From Planctomycetota bacterium (lineage in GTDB: Bacteria; Planctomycetota; UBA1135; GCA-002686595), in the NCBI GenBank assembly GCA_020853575.1, contig JADYYP010000081.1, positions 149,152-213,151 of the forward strand: DNA of 64,000 nt, in the 5' to 3' direction. Below, piece by piece: positions 1-8,602 of the stretch (position 1 is its first letter; each line of letters begins with the position of its first letter). A program made the position numbers and the translations under genes. A model generated the notes under the pieces. The model made no database searches and was not told the DNA's origin. It saw nothing but the letters and a program-made list of their open reading frames with translations.

Positions 1-821
1 TCGCGCTCCTTCTCGAGCGAGCGCCACTTCACGTCGTCGAGCCCGTCGAGCACTTTCGCCAGACGCTTGTCGCGCGCGAGATGCTCGACCAGCGCGACGC
101 CGGTGTAGTGCGCCCAAGCGTGGTGGTCCTCCTCGTTGCGCGCGTCGCCCCACATCGAGACCACGTGTCCGAGCTCGTGGCACAGGCCGTAGAACAGGAA
201 CTTGCCGTCGGGCGTGGGGGAGCGCAGCTCGCGCGCATCGACGACCGGGAAGTCGACCTGCGAGTGGTAGGGGAACTCGGGCGCGAAGTGCGGCGGTCGA
301 TCGATCGCGGGCTCGAGGTGCACCAGGACACGCAGCTTCTTGCCGGGGACCTTGCTGAACTCGTCGAAACCGAAGAGCTCGTCGTAGGCGCCCAGGATGG
401 CCTCGAAGACGTCGGCGAAGTGCTCGCAGTACGGGGTTTCGAGCCCGTTGACGCCGCGCACGTGGAAGCGCGCGCGCGACACGAGCACGCCGAGTTGCCT
501 GCCAGCCGCGGCATCGAGCTGCGCCGCGCGTCCGCGCGCGTTGGCGAAGTCCTGCTCGAGATCGAGCTCCGCCGCGGCGTTCGCCGCGACGACCAGCGCG
601 TCCACGAGCTCGTCGTGGGACTTGATCGCGAGCAACTCGTCGAACGCTCTGCGGGCCTTGTCGGGCAGGAGCTTGGCAAGCTCGTCCTCGCGCGCTTTCC
701 CGGGCGCCTTGGCGTGCTTCGCGTTGAGCTCCTCGATCGCGGTGGCGTAGGTCTCGGCGAGTTTGTTGGGGCTTTCGAGCGGCGCGAACGCCAGCCAGGC
801 ACTGCACGCGAGCGCGAACAT
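1..821 (-). CDS. secreted HExxH zinc metalloprotease-like protein, 3' end cut by the window edge
   Basis: The reading frame runs from an ATG at 821 through position 1 without a stop, so about 273 residues are visible and the C-terminus is missing. The N-terminus (MFALACSAWLAFAPLES) looks like a short signal peptide, and an AGGAG lies about 12 nt upstream of the ATG. Residues 215-219 read HELGH, the HExxH zinc-binding motif of gluzincin-type peptidases. It is followed by a patch rich in E, D and H (NEEDHHAWAHY) that could supply the third ligand. Zinc metalloprotease activity is inferred from this motif alone; I do not recognise the family. It lies about 150 nt downstream of, and in the same direction as, the radical SAM gene. 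Confidence 0.72.
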   Translation of the reverse strand, partial: MFALACSAWLAFAPLESPNKLAETYATAIEELNAKHAKAPGKAREDELAKLLPDKARRAFDELLAIKSHDELVDALVVAANAAAELDLEQDFANARGRAAQLDAAAGRQLGVLVSRARFHVRGVNGLETPYCEHFADVFEAILGAYDELFGFDEFSKVPGKKLRVLVHLEPAIDRPPHFAPEFPYHSQVDFPVVDARELRSPTPDGKFLFYGLCHELGHVVSMWGDARNEEDHHAWAHYTGVALVEHLARDKRLAKVLDGLDDVKWRSLEKER

Positions 822-970
822 GGACGACGTGCTCCTATGGGGATGGGACCTCGAGCGTCGCGCGCGGCACCGCCGACAGCCGATGTCGCGCGCGGCGCGC
901 CACGCCGGTCGAGCGTACGCGAAGCGGCACGGAAAGGGAGCCCGCGTCGCTTCGAACTCCGCGACCCGCG

Positions 971-2047
971 CTAGTCCTCGGCCCAATTGCCGGCGAGCTT
1001 GCCGTCGCTCGCGAAGGTGCGCGACTTGCGCGAGTTGTAGACGCTGACGAAGTACGTGCAGCGCCGGCAGACCTCGGGGTAGTCGCCGCGCTCGTGGCGT
1101 TCGACGAGTTCGGTGATCTTCTCGCCGGCCCAGATCTTCGCGAGCGGCTCGTCGTTGACGTTGCCGACGATCAGCTCGGCCTCGACGTCGCGGCAGGCGC
1201 AAGCGTTGACGCGCCCGTCGGCGAGCACCACGGGCTTGGTGAAGAGCAGCTCGCACGCGCCGCGCTTGTAGGGCATGCGGCGCGGCTCGAGGCCGACCGT
1301 CGCGAGCGCATCCGGCGCGATCTTGCCGGCCCACGAGTCGTAGTCGGTCATCCCCGCGATCTCGACCAGTCCGCGCTTGCGCGCAGCGTCGAGCTTGTCC
1401 CACAGCTCACCGCGACACGCCGAGTCGGGGCAGCGCAGCGCCAGCGTGAAGCGCATCGGCGTGCGCGTGCGCTCCTTGATCTCGAGGAAGGCCAGCACCG
1501 CGTCGCGCGCCGCCTCGAACTTCTCGACACCCATGATCGCGTTCCAGGTCCCGCGATCGAAGCCGCCCCACGAGACGTGCACGTGCAACTTGGACGCGTA
1601 GCGCATCAAGCGCTCGCTCTTCTCGGGGCTCATCAGGATCGCGTTCGTGTAGAAGCTGATGCCGCGCACGGCATCCAGCGCCATCAAGTGCTCGAGCCGC
1701 TCGAACACGTGCTTGTCGACGAACGGGTCACCGACGATCGGAGTGAGCGAGACGTGGTGTCCGCCCATGGCCAGGTATTGCGCGACGACGCGCTCGAAGT
1801 CGGGCATCGACATCGTCTGCTTCTTGCGCTCCATCAGGGGATAGGCGCAGAATACGCAGCGCGCGTTGCAGATGTTGGTGCCCTCGACGTGCAGTCCGCG
1901 CGGGATGCGGCGCAGCGCTTCCAAACGCCTGCGGATGGAGCCGCGCGCGGTGCGGAAATGCCATTCGGTGTCGAGCACGTCGAGCCAGCGCCGCAGGCTG
2001 GCGCGCAGCGCGGGCGGAACGAGCGAGCGGAGGAGGGCTCTCACCAC
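971..2047 (-). CDS. radical SAM/SPASM domain protein
   Basis: A radical S-adenosylmethionine enzyme. Residues C60, C64 and C67 (CNARCVFC) form the CxxxCxxC [4Fe-4S] motif that cleaves SAM. Toward the C-terminus, cysteines in ACACRDVE and VCRRCTYF look like the auxiliary-cluster SPASM domain. SPASM proteins mature peptides or modify proteins, cofactors or sugars; nothing here fixes the substrate. The frame is open to an ATG at 2155. However, a strong terminator-like hairpin at 2113-2135 lies in that stretch and the extra 36 residues are arginine-rich, so I prefer the GTG at 2047 (another GTG at 2044). The product is about 358 residues. The gene follows a hydrolase-like gene on the same strand but is probably transcribed separately. 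Confidence 0.82.
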   Translation of the reverse strand: MVRALLRSLVPPALRASLRRWLDVLDTEWHFRTARGSIRRRLEALRRIPRGLHVEGTNICNARCVFCAYPLMERKKQTMSMPDFERVVAQYLAMGGHHVSLTPIVGDPFVDKHVFERLEHLMALDAVRGISFYTNAILMSPEKSERLMRYASKLHVHVSWGGFDRGTWNAIMGVEKFEAARDAVLAFLEIKERTRTPMRFTLALRCPDSACRGELWDKLDAARKRGLVEIAGMTDYDSWAGKIAPDALATVGLEPRRMPYKRGACELLFTKPVVLADGRVNACACRDVEAELIVGNVNDEPLAKIWAGEKITELVERHERGDYPEVCRRCTYFVSVYNSRKSRTFASDGKLAGNWAED

Positions 2048-2112
2048 GGTGGACTCGGGGCGGCGGCGCAGTCTAGCGCTGGGCTGTTCCGCGCGGCGCG
2101 CCGCAAACGAAG

Positions 2113-2135
2113 CGAGGCTCCGCGTCGGAGCCTCG
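2113..2135 (-). terminator. probable intrinsic terminator of the hydrolase-like gene
   Basis: A perfect 10-bp inverted repeat (CGAGGCTCCG / CGGAGCCTCG) has a 3-nt loop and is followed on the minus strand by the T-rich stretch CTTCGTTTG. It lies about 80 nt beyond the stop of the minus-strand hydrolase-like gene and before the preferred start of the radical SAM gene. The T-run is interrupted, so termination strength is uncertain. Confidence 0.55.
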
Positions 2136-2213
2136 TTCGGTGGGCGCGCTCGCACGCCGCTCGCGGGTCACTCTGGGCTTCGAACTCGCCCGCGACCCGC
2201 GCCGCAGGTGGAT

Positions 2214-3020
2214 CTACTTGTCCGCCTTCTTGGGCATGGCCTTGGAGCTCATGAACTTGGCGATCCCAGTGATCATCGACTTGTCGGTGGTGGGCATCAC
2301 CGCGGCGCCCTTGAAGACCGCGATTTCGATGAACTTGTTGCCGTCGTTGGCCTTCTCGCCGGACTCGGCGATGGTCTGGGCCTTGGGCTGGGTTTCCTTG
2401 GTGACCGCGATGTAGGTCGGCAAGCCAGCGAGCTCGCCGATGTCCTTGGCCAGGTTGAAGCCCAGCTGTTCGACTTGAGGGTCGAGCAGCACGATCGAGC
2501 GCACATTCTCGTCGCGCGACGCGTAGCGCGTGACCAGCGTGCATCCGGCTCGGTCGCCGACCAGCGACAGGTTGGAGGAGTGCACTCCCGGCTGATCGTG
2601 GAGCCAGTTCGCGCCAGCTTTCACGTCGCGCAGCGCGAAGGGCCACTGCTTGGTCTTGTCGGCGTCGCTCAGCGTGCTCCAGGCCTTGTCGCCGCCCACG
2701 CTCTCGCCGTGGCCGCGCAAGTCGATCGCCAGCACGGCGAAGCCCTGCTTTGCCAGTCGCTCGCCGACCTCGTTCATGTCCGCCCGCGTGGCCCCTGCGT
2801 CGTGCACGAGCAGCGCCGCCGGTGCCGATCCCTTTTGGTCCTTGGGGCCCCAATAGGAGCCCACGAGCACCTGCTTGTCTTCGGTCTTGAGCTCGACGCG
2901 ATCGCCGCTGCTCGCGCTCGGCTTGGCGGACGAGGCAGTCGTGGTCGCGACACCCTGCGCGAGCGCGGGCCCAGCGCAGGTCATCCACACGGCCGCAACC
3001 AAGGCGGGGATCGAAGCCAT
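2214..3020 (-). CDS. secreted alpha/beta-hydrolase-like protein lacking the catalytic serine
   Basis: The ATG at 3020 gives a clear signal peptide (MASIPALVAAVWMTCAGPALAQG) and a 268-residue product; longer in-frame starts would bury that signal. The fold signature is that of dienelactone-hydrolase/lysophospholipase-like alpha/beta hydrolases. There is an oxyanion-side strand AALLVHDAGATRADM, then VLAIDLRGHGES, then a nucleophile-elbow position. At the elbow, where GxSxG is expected, the sequence reads GDRAG, so the serine is replaced by arginine. A histidine near the C-terminus is also not apparent. I infer a periplasmic or extracytoplasmic pseudo-hydrolase, perhaps a binding protein. A hairpin terminator follows it and a 220-nt leader precedes it. 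Confidence 0.8.
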   Translation of the reverse strand: MASIPALVAAVWMTCAGPALAQGVATTTASSAKPSASSGDRVELKTEDKQVLVGSYWGPKDQKGSAPAALLVHDAGATRADMNEVGERLAKQGFAVLAIDLRGHGESVGGDKAWSTLSDADKTKQWPFALRDVKAGANWLHDQPGVHSSNLSLVGDRAGCTLVTRYASRDENVRSIVLLDPQVEQLGFNLAKDIGELAGLPTYIAVTKETQPKAQTIAESGEKANDGNKFIEIAVFKGAAVMPTTDKSMITGIAKFMSSKAMPKKADK

Positions 3021-3246
3021 GAAGTCTCGGGGGAGAAAAGGGAACGCGCGCCGGCTCGCGCCGCGCGCCATGGGGTGGTTCGGTTGTTCTCGAAGAGAAA
3101 GGAAGGCGCCGTCGCGTGCGGTCTCGCGGCCAAGAATCTCCCGGCTGCTCACCGCCCTGGGGCGTGCGGAGCCCCCTTCGCGAACCGCGGCAACCCCGGG
3201 GGTGGGTCACTTGCGGTCCCGTTGGAACCCCCCTCTTCGCCTTCTG

Positions 3247-3274
3247 AACATAGAGACCAGTCCCAAGTAAGCAA
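3247..3274 (-). promoter_or_regulatory. candidate promoter in the 378-nt gap before the hydrolase-like gene
   Basis: On the minus strand TTGCTT (3274-3269) and TATGTT (3252-3247) are separated by 16 nt, a plausible sigma-70 promoter. Transcription would start near 3240 and give a leader of about 220 nt before the ATG at 3020. The gap 3021-3398 holds no convincing gene. The long leader is GC-rich with several G/C tracts that could pair, but I do not recognise a known riboswitch in it. Confidence 0.33.
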
Positions 3275-3398
3275 CGGGTTGGCCTTGGAAAAAGCGCTTG
3301 TCGCGCGGTTCTCGGCCGCTGCGCCGAGGCTCGGTCGCGCTGCGCTCGGGGCGCGCGAGGTGCTCACGGTCTCCACGTCCGGCGCCAGAGCGCCGCGC

Positions 3399-5444
3399 TC
3401 AGCCGATCTCGAGTTGGCGGCGTGCGTCGACCTCGTCGCGGTTGACCAGCTCGATGGCGCTGGCCAGTCGCTCGCGCAGGTCCCAACTGGGGTCGATGGC
3501 GTGGCGCACCTCGCGCATCAGTTGGATGGCCATCCGCAGCGTGCGGCAGATGTCTCCGGCGCTGCTCTCGGACAGCTCGGCGGCCTCCTCGATCGCGGCG
3601 CCCTTGCACCACGCGAGCACCACCTGCGTCAGACCGAAATCCGGCAGCTTGAGCGGCGTCTCCACGCCATTTTCGGCCTCGATGGCCGACACCCGCGCCA
3701 GCGTCCGGGCCACGCGCCGTGGCAGGTCTTGGAAGTTGGGCTCGGGGCGCCGCCCGCCGAAACCGCGCCGGCGGTCCTCGTGGATCAGCGCCACGAAAAC
3801 GACCGCCAACGCCTCCGACGACAGCTGCTCGAGCACGCCTTGGAAGAGCAATTCGGTGGCCTGGAGCTCGAAGCCGTTGATCACCCGCGCCACGCGGCCA
3901 CGCGGGGTCGGCTGGTCGCCCTGCTCGAGGTACCCCAGCTGCTCCAGGACCGCCAGATGAGCCTCGGCCATGCCACGCTGGCGGCGCCGGTTCTTCTCCT
4001 GCGCCTTCGGGGAATTGGCGCGGCTCTGGTACTGGTTGAAGGACTTCTCCCAGGCCTGGTGAACGCGCTCGCGTCCCAGGGTGGGCACCAGGTGCAGCAG
4101 GCTCGAGTAGCTCAGCTGGAAGCGGCTGAACACCGCTTCGGGTCGATCGGCGAAGATGCGCTCGAGCGGCGCCTCGCTCAGCGCTCGCTCGTCGACCACC
4201 GAGTACACCAGGCCCTCGCTGTCGATGCCCTGGCGCCCGGCGCGTCCGGCCATTTGCATGTACTCGCGGCAGCGCAACCACTGGATGCCGACGCCGTCGA
4301 ACTTCTCCAACGCGTGGAACACCACGGTGCGCGCCGGCATGTTGATCCCCAGCGCGAACGTCTCGGTGGTGAAGAGCATGCGCAGCAGCCCCGAGGTGAA
4401 CATGCGCTCGACCAGCTCCTTGTGGATCGGCAGCAGCCCCGCGTGGTGGTAGCCGACGCCGCGCCGTCCCATGGCCAAGAGCTCGCCGTCCAGTTCGCCC
4501 TCGGGCAGTTGGAAGGCGCGCACGAGCTCCTTTTGGAGCGCCACCATGGCGCTCGTTTCCGTCGGCGAGAGCAGCGTGCGCTTGGCGTTGCGCCGCGCCA
4601 AGCGCTCGCAGTCCTTGCGGCTGAAGGCGAACACCAGCACCGGCAGCAGGTGCTGCAGCTCGAGCTCGTCGAGCAGCATCTCGGTGCGCAGCGCGGGATC
4701 GGTGGGGCGCGGCCGGCGGCCGCGGCTGTCGCGCGCGCTCCGGCCGTGCCGACGGCGGGCTCTCCCCGATTCGTCGAAGGCGCCATGCTTGGCTTCGCGC
4801 CTCAACCTGGCGACGTCGCGCGCTTCCTGCGTGCCGACCAGCGGCAGGAACAGTCGGTGGTGCAGCGGCACCGGGCGTGCGCTCGACTCGACGACCTGCA
4901 GCGCCTGCGGGCGGATCTCGGCCAGCCACTGGCCCAGCTCGTGGATGTTGGGGATGGTCGCCGAAAGGCACAGGAAGCGCATCGACGGCGGCGCGAAGAT
5001 CAGCGCTTCCTCCCACACCGAGCCGCGCAACGGGTCGTCGAGGAAGTGCACCTCGTCGAAGACCGCGAACTCGACGTCCTCGAGCTCGCGCGGATTCTCG
5101 AAGATCGCGTTGCGCAGGATCTCCGTGGTCATGATCAGGACCTGAGCCCGGGGGTGCAGCGTGATGTCCCCGGTCAGCAGACCGACGTCGATGCCCTGCG
5201 CGCGAAAGTCGCGGAACTTCTGGTTGGAGAGCGCCTTGATCGGCGAGGTGTAGACGCAACGCCGCCGGCGCTCGACCGCGGCTTCGATGGCGTACTCGGC
5301 CACGAGCGTCTTGCCGGCGCCGGTCGGCGCGCCGACCAGCACGTTCTTGCCCGCGCGCAGCGCCGCGATGGCCTCGACCTGGAAGCGGTTGAGCTGGAAT
5401 CCGCGCCAGTGGCGCAGCGTACCCTCGTCGAAATCGTTAGCCAT
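3399..5444 (-). CDS. Ski2/Mtr4-family DEVH-box RNA helicase with DSHCT-type C-terminus
   Basis: A superfamily 2 helicase of 681 residues. Walker A is GAPTGAGKT at residues 38-46. Motif Ia/Ib is TSPIKALSNQK, followed by TTEILRNAI, the DEVH box at 130-133 and SATIPN (motif III). The second RecA domain contains YHHAGLLP, TETFALGINMPARTVV and QMAGRAGRQG (motif VI). The C-terminal ~200 residues (LPDFGLTQVVLAWCKGA and following) match the DSHCT-type domain of Ski2-like helicases. A basic insert rich in R and D lies between the two helicase domains. RNA unwinding or turnover is the likely role. The ATG at 5444 (MANDFDEG) is preferred over upstream starts because the motifs begin soon after it. Confidence 0.9.
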   Translation of the reverse strand: MANDFDEGTLRHWRGFQLNRFQVEAIAALRAGKNVLVGAPTGAGKTLVAEYAIEAAVERRRRCVYTSPIKALSNQKFRDFRAQGIDVGLLTGDITLHPRAQVLIMTTEILRNAIFENPRELEDVEFAVFDEVHFLDDPLRGSVWEEALIFAPPSMRFLCLSATIPNIHELGQWLAEIRPQALQVVESSARPVPLHHRLFLPLVGTQEARDVARLRREAKHGAFDESGRARRRHGRSARDSRGRRPRPTDPALRTEMLLDELELQHLLPVLVFAFSRKDCERLARRNAKRTLLSPTETSAMVALQKELVRAFQLPEGELDGELLAMGRRGVGYHHAGLLPIHKELVERMFTSGLLRMLFTTETFALGINMPARTVVFHALEKFDGVGIQWLRCREYMQMAGRAGRQGIDSEGLVYSVVDERALSEAPLERIFADRPEAVFSRFQLSYSSLLHLVPTLGRERVHQAWEKSFNQYQSRANSPKAQEKNRRRQRGMAEAHLAVLEQLGYLEQGDQPTPRGRVARVINGFELQATELLFQGVLEQLSSEALAVVFVALIHEDRRRGFGGRRPEPNFQDLPRRVARTLARVSAIEAENGVETPLKLPDFGLTQVVLAWCKGAAIEEAAELSESSAGDICRTLRMAIQLMREVRHAIDPSWDLRERLASAIELVNRDEVDARRQLEIG

Positions 5445-5603
5445 CGCGGCGGATTCGTGCTCGTGCGCGCTTGAGCCCTGACGCGCGGTCCGGTATCTAA
5501 ACGTGTGCGCCGCCGGATACCAAGCCGCGCGCGGACGAACTGCGCCCTTCCACTGGTCCGCCGCGCGATTCACCTCTCACACCGTCGCGTCGTCGCACCG
5601 ACC

Positions 5604-5858
5604 ATGGAATCGATCAGCCCCGCCAAGGCCCAAGCTCAGACCCAGCGTTCGCTCGCCAGCCTCAAGATCGTCTCGCGCCTGCTCAGCCACGAGCTGCACG
5701 TGCAGTCGGCCTCGAAGGCGATCACGCTGTCGCGCGACGAAGTGATCGAGATCCAAACGGTGATCGACGTCTACATCGAAGAGGCCTCGCGCCGCCAAAG
5801 CAGCGCCGGCACGCAGAGCGTGATCGACTCGACCTTGGCCGTCGCCTCGCGCAACTGA
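5604..5858 (+). CDS. small hypothetical protein (84 aa)
   Basis: An 84-residue product from the ATG at 5604, with no signal peptide or membrane segment. It has a helical core with the stretch SHELHVQSASKAITLSRDEV followed by an acidic segment (IEIQTVIDVYIEEAS) and no recognisable motif. It is transcribed away from the helicase gene, whose start lies about 160 nt upstream on the other strand. Amino-acid composition is normal for a globular protein and the opposite frames are arginine-rich nonsense, which supports it being real. No function can be assigned. Confidence 0.6.
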   Translation: MESISPAKAQAQTQRSLASLKIVSRLLSHELHVQSASKAITLSRDEVIEIQTVIDVYIEEASRRQSSAGTQSVIDSTLAVASRN

Positions 5859-5924
5859 ACCTCCGGAGCGCGGGAGCGCTGAGCGCGGTCGATCGCGTCC
5901 GGTGAGCCGCGGCCAGACGACTTC

Positions 5925-6863
5925 GTGAGCACGCACGCCGAGGACAGCCAAGTTCGGGAGGTCGGGCCGGCACCGGCCTCGGTGCAGCCGTCGGCGCGGC
6001 TCGGCGCCATCCTGCTGGCGCTGTCGATTCTGGCCATCGCTTGGTTCTTCGCCGTGTTGGTGCGCGACGCGGAGGCCTCGGATTTCACGCGCGTCGACCC
6101 CAGCCTGTCGCGCGTCGACTTCGGGCCCGGTTGGGTCGATCCGCGCTGGTCCGAGCTCGTTTCGGCGCGCTTGGCGGCGCTCGACGACTCGATCGCCGAC
6201 GATCCGCAGACGCGCTTGGCGATCGAGGACGCCTTGCTCGAGCTGCCCTTCGTGGCTGAGCTCGGCGGCACGCGCGTCGTTTGGCCCGACGGAGTGTGCG
6301 CGGCGGTCCGCTTGCGAGTGCCAGTGGCCTGTGTGCGCGCTGGCGAGCAGTTCCTGGTCGTCTCCGAGGAAGGCGTGGTGTTGCCCGGCCTGTGGTCCGC
6401 GCCGCCGGCGCGCGAGCAGGGTTATCTGCCGTTGCTGGCGCTCGATGAAGGCTCGCGCAGCGAGGTCCGCGAAGGTGGAGTGCTCACCAGCGCCGCGGCG
6501 GTCGATGGTCTGTCCGTGGCTGCGGCGTTGTGGCGCGAGTTGGGGCCCGACGACTGGGCACGGCTCGCACGCATCGTGATCGACGCGCGCGAGGCGCGGC
6601 TCGCGACAGTGGAGATTCCGGGCACGGTGTTGTTGCTCGAGAACGGTCGGCGGGTGTACTTCGGGCGCAGCCCGAATCTGGATGCACCGGGCGAGCTGCC
6701 CATCGCACACAAGTGCGCTTCGCTGGCGCGCGCGCTGCGCTTGCCCGAGGCTGCCGACGCGCCGCTCGACTGGGAGCTCGCGGACGTGCGCTGGGACCGC
6801 GCCGAGGTCCTGCCGCGCGGCGGGCTCGACGACCAAGGGCGCCGCGCGCCGAAGAGCCACTGA
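5925..6863 (+). CDS. single-pass membrane protein, FtsQ/DivIB-like layout
   Basis: 312 residues from a GTG start. A cytoplasmic N-terminus of about 25 residues is followed by one membrane segment (about 26-46) and a large external domain. The order membrane anchor, then a segment ending WPDGVCAAVRLRVPVACVRAG, then FLVVSEEGVVLPG resembles the POTRA and beta region of FtsQ/DivIB, where a 'VxRRxPVA ... LVDxxGxVL' pattern occurs. That resemblance is weak, so an FtsQ-like role in division is only a suggestion. It heads three tightly packed genes (4-nt gap, then a 4-nt overlap) that are all membrane-associated and lie just before rplM. Confidence 0.72.
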   Translation: MSTHAEDSQVREVGPAPASVQPSARLGAILLALSILAIAWFFAVLVRDAEASDFTRVDPSLSRVDFGPGWVDPRWSELVSARLAALDDSIADDPQTRLAIEDALLELPFVAELGGTRVVWPDGVCAAVRLRVPVACVRAGEQFLVVSEEGVVLPGLWSAPPAREQGYLPLLALDEGSRSEVREGGVLTSAAAVDGLSVAAALWRELGPDDWARLARIVIDAREARLATVEIPGTVLLLENGRRVYFGRSPNLDAPGELPIAHKCASLARALRLPEAADAPLDWELADVRWDRAEVLPRGGLDDQGRRAPKSH

Positions 6864-6867
6864 GCTC

Positions 6868-7458
6868 GTGGGCCCGGCGCGCTGCTCGGTCGCGGGTGTA
6901 CTGAGTGTCGCCTCGCTGGCGCTGGTCCACGTTCCGGAGCTCGACCTGGCCTTGCACGACGTGCGCTGGTGCGGGTGGATCGCGGCACTGTGGTGGACCT
7001 GCGCGTCGCTGCCGCTCGCGCACGAGCGCGCCCTGTCGCCCGCACCTTGGCTTGGTTGCGCGTGCGCCGCGCCCCTGCTCGCACTGGCCGCGGCGCTGGA
7101 TGCGCGCAGCGGAGCGCCGCCGCTCCAGGGCTTGGTGACTTCAGCCGCCGCGCTGTCGATGGTCGCGCTCGCCGGTTTCGGTGGCGCGCGGGCCAGCGTG
7201 CGCGGAGTGCTGGCCTGGCTCGCGCTCTCGCTCGCGGCCCCGGCCTGCGAGCTCGCGACCCGGTTGGCGAGCGCCAGCGGTCGCGGCGCGGAGTGGGTCG
7301 AGTGGCTCGCCGGCGTGAGCCCCTTGCGCTGGGCGCTGTACCGCTCGAGCGCGCTCTCTCCGGTGTTGTCGTGGCGCGAGCTGGCGGCGCTCGCCGGTGC
7401 GCTGGCCTTGACCTGGATCGTGCGCGATGGTGCGGCGCCGGCGAGGCAAGCTCCATGA
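6868..7458 (+). CDS. polytopic membrane protein of unknown function
   Basis: 196 residues from a GTG four nucleotides after the preceding stop. The sequence is strongly hydrophobic, with about five or six predicted membrane helices rich in Ala, Leu and Trp and a soluble-looking loop around RLASASGRGAEWVEW. The stop codon overlaps the next ATG (ATGA), so it is probably translationally coupled to the following gene. I do not recognise the family. Small integral membrane proteins with a similar pattern include exosortase/archaeosortase-like proteins, but I see no convincing catalytic cysteine motif. Confidence 0.62.
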   Translation: MGPARCSVAGVLSVASLALVHVPELDLALHDVRWCGWIAALWWTCASLPLAHERALSPAPWLGCACAAPLLALAAALDARSGAPPLQGLVTSAAALSMVALAGFGGARASVRGVLAWLALSLAAPACELATRLASASGRGAEWVEWLAGVSPLRWALYRSSALSPVLSWRELAALAGALALTWIVRDGAAPARQAP

Positions 7459-8525
7459 TGCTCGCTCTGTGGGTCGCGCTGTGCGTCTGCCAGGAGCCGC
7501 CCGGGCGGTTCGCGCTGGCCGAGCTCGAGCTCAGCGGGCCGCTGCGCCGCGTGCGCGTCGAGCTCGACGAACGTGCGGCGACGGAAGTGGACGTGCAGCT
7601 CGCCGCCGGCGAGCGACGCCTGGTCAGCGTGCCGCTGGCCGCAGCGCACCACGGGCTCGAGCCGCGCGTGATCGAGCTGCCGGAAATGGACGGCGGCGCC
7701 CGCTGGAACGGTTGGTCGCGCGAGGGTTGGACGGAGCTCTCGGAATTTTGGGCCGAGCTTCCGCTCGCGCTGCGCCATCGCCCGGCGGTCGAGCCGGCCG
7801 TGCTCGATGCGGGCGCACGCGTACCTCCGGCGGCCTTGTTGGCTGCCTCAGCCGTGGTGATCGTGGTGCTCGCCGCGCGCCGCCGCGCGCTGTTGGCGCT
7901 GGCCGTTTCGATCGCGGGCTCGGTCGGGCTGTTCGCGGTGCTGGCGAGCGGCGCCGGCGATTCGTCCGCGTTGCGCATCCTCGAAGGAGACGGGGCGAGC
8001 GGTCGCTGGATCGCGGTCGACGTCGCGTGGGAGCGCTGGTCCGGGTCGGCGAGCACCCCGCTGCTGCTCGAGAGCGCTCCGCCAGACGCCGCTGTGCTCG
8101 CCCGCGCGTCGCTGGCGGACCCCAGCCATTGGTCGCTGTTCGCTGCGCGCAGCGTGTGGCGCCGTTTCGAAGTGCTCGACCCGGCCGCGCGGCGCATCGA
8201 CCGCAGCGGGAACCTGTGGGGGGCCTGCGACGCGGTCTGGACCCGAGACTCGGACGGCGGTTGGCGATTCCACGGGCCCTGGGAGGTCGGGGAGCCGTTG
8301 GCGCCGGGCCTCTCCCAGATGCCTCCCGGGCGATTCAACCCCGCGCTTCCCCAGGGTGTCGAAGTCGTGCTCGCCCGGCTCGCCCCCGGGGCCTTCTGCG
8401 GCACTCCTCCGGCGACACAGCGGGCGGGGAGCGGCGCGCTGCAGGCTGCACCCAGCGAAGTTTGGTTGCGATGGGTCGGGCGCTCGGCCGAGATTCCGGG
8501 TGCCGATGGTCAACTAGGCCGTTGA
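7455..8525 (+). CDS. secreted or membrane-anchored protein of unknown function
   Basis: The ATG at 7455 overlaps the upstream stop; a second ATG follows directly. The 356-residue product begins with a short hydrophobic signal (MMLALWVALCVCQEPP). It continues as a beta-rich segment to about residue 110, has two hydrophobic stretches (about 116-130 and 138-158), and ends in a Trp-rich extracytoplasmic-looking domain. No motif is recognised. It forms the third gene of the membrane trio and probably contributes, with its two partners, to one envelope complex. A candidate promoter for rplM overlaps its stop codon. Confidence 0.62.
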   Translation: MMLALWVALCVCQEPPGRFALAELELSGPLRRVRVELDERAATEVDVQLAAGERRLVSVPLAAAHHGLEPRVIELPEMDGGARWNGWSREGWTELSEFWAELPLALRHRPAVEPAVLDAGARVPPAALLAASAVVIVVLAARRRALLALAVSIAGSVGLFAVLASGAGDSSALRILEGDGASGRWIAVDVAWERWSGSASTPLLLESAPPDAAVLARASLADPSHWSLFAARSVWRRFEVLDPAARRIDRSGNLWGACDAVWTRDSDGGWRFHGPWEVGEPLAPGLSQMPPGRFNPALPQGVEVVLARLAPGAFCGTPPATQRAGSGALQAAPSEVWLRWVGRSAEIPGADGQLGR

Positions 8526-8550
8526 TGCCCGCGTGCCCCGCCGCTACTCT
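8522..8550 (+). promoter_or_regulatory. candidate promoter for rplM-rpsI
   Basis: TTGATG (8522-8527) and TACTCT (8545-8550) are separated by 17 nt, overlapping the stop of the upstream gene. The expected start of transcription lies about 45 nt before the rplM ATG. The -10 matches the consensus poorly, so this is tentative. Confidence 0.35.
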
Positions 8551-8602
8551 CTTCGCCCCGCTCGGGAGAGGAGTCCCTTTGTCCCGAGCGCCGAGACCAC
8601 CG

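Noticed and set aside
1866..5474. 1202-codon plus-strand open frame opposite the helicase and hydrolase genes
   Set aside because: Its composition (runs of Arg, Gln, His, Ala, Leu) is typical of antisense frames in high-GC DNA; the minus-strand genes carry clear motifs.
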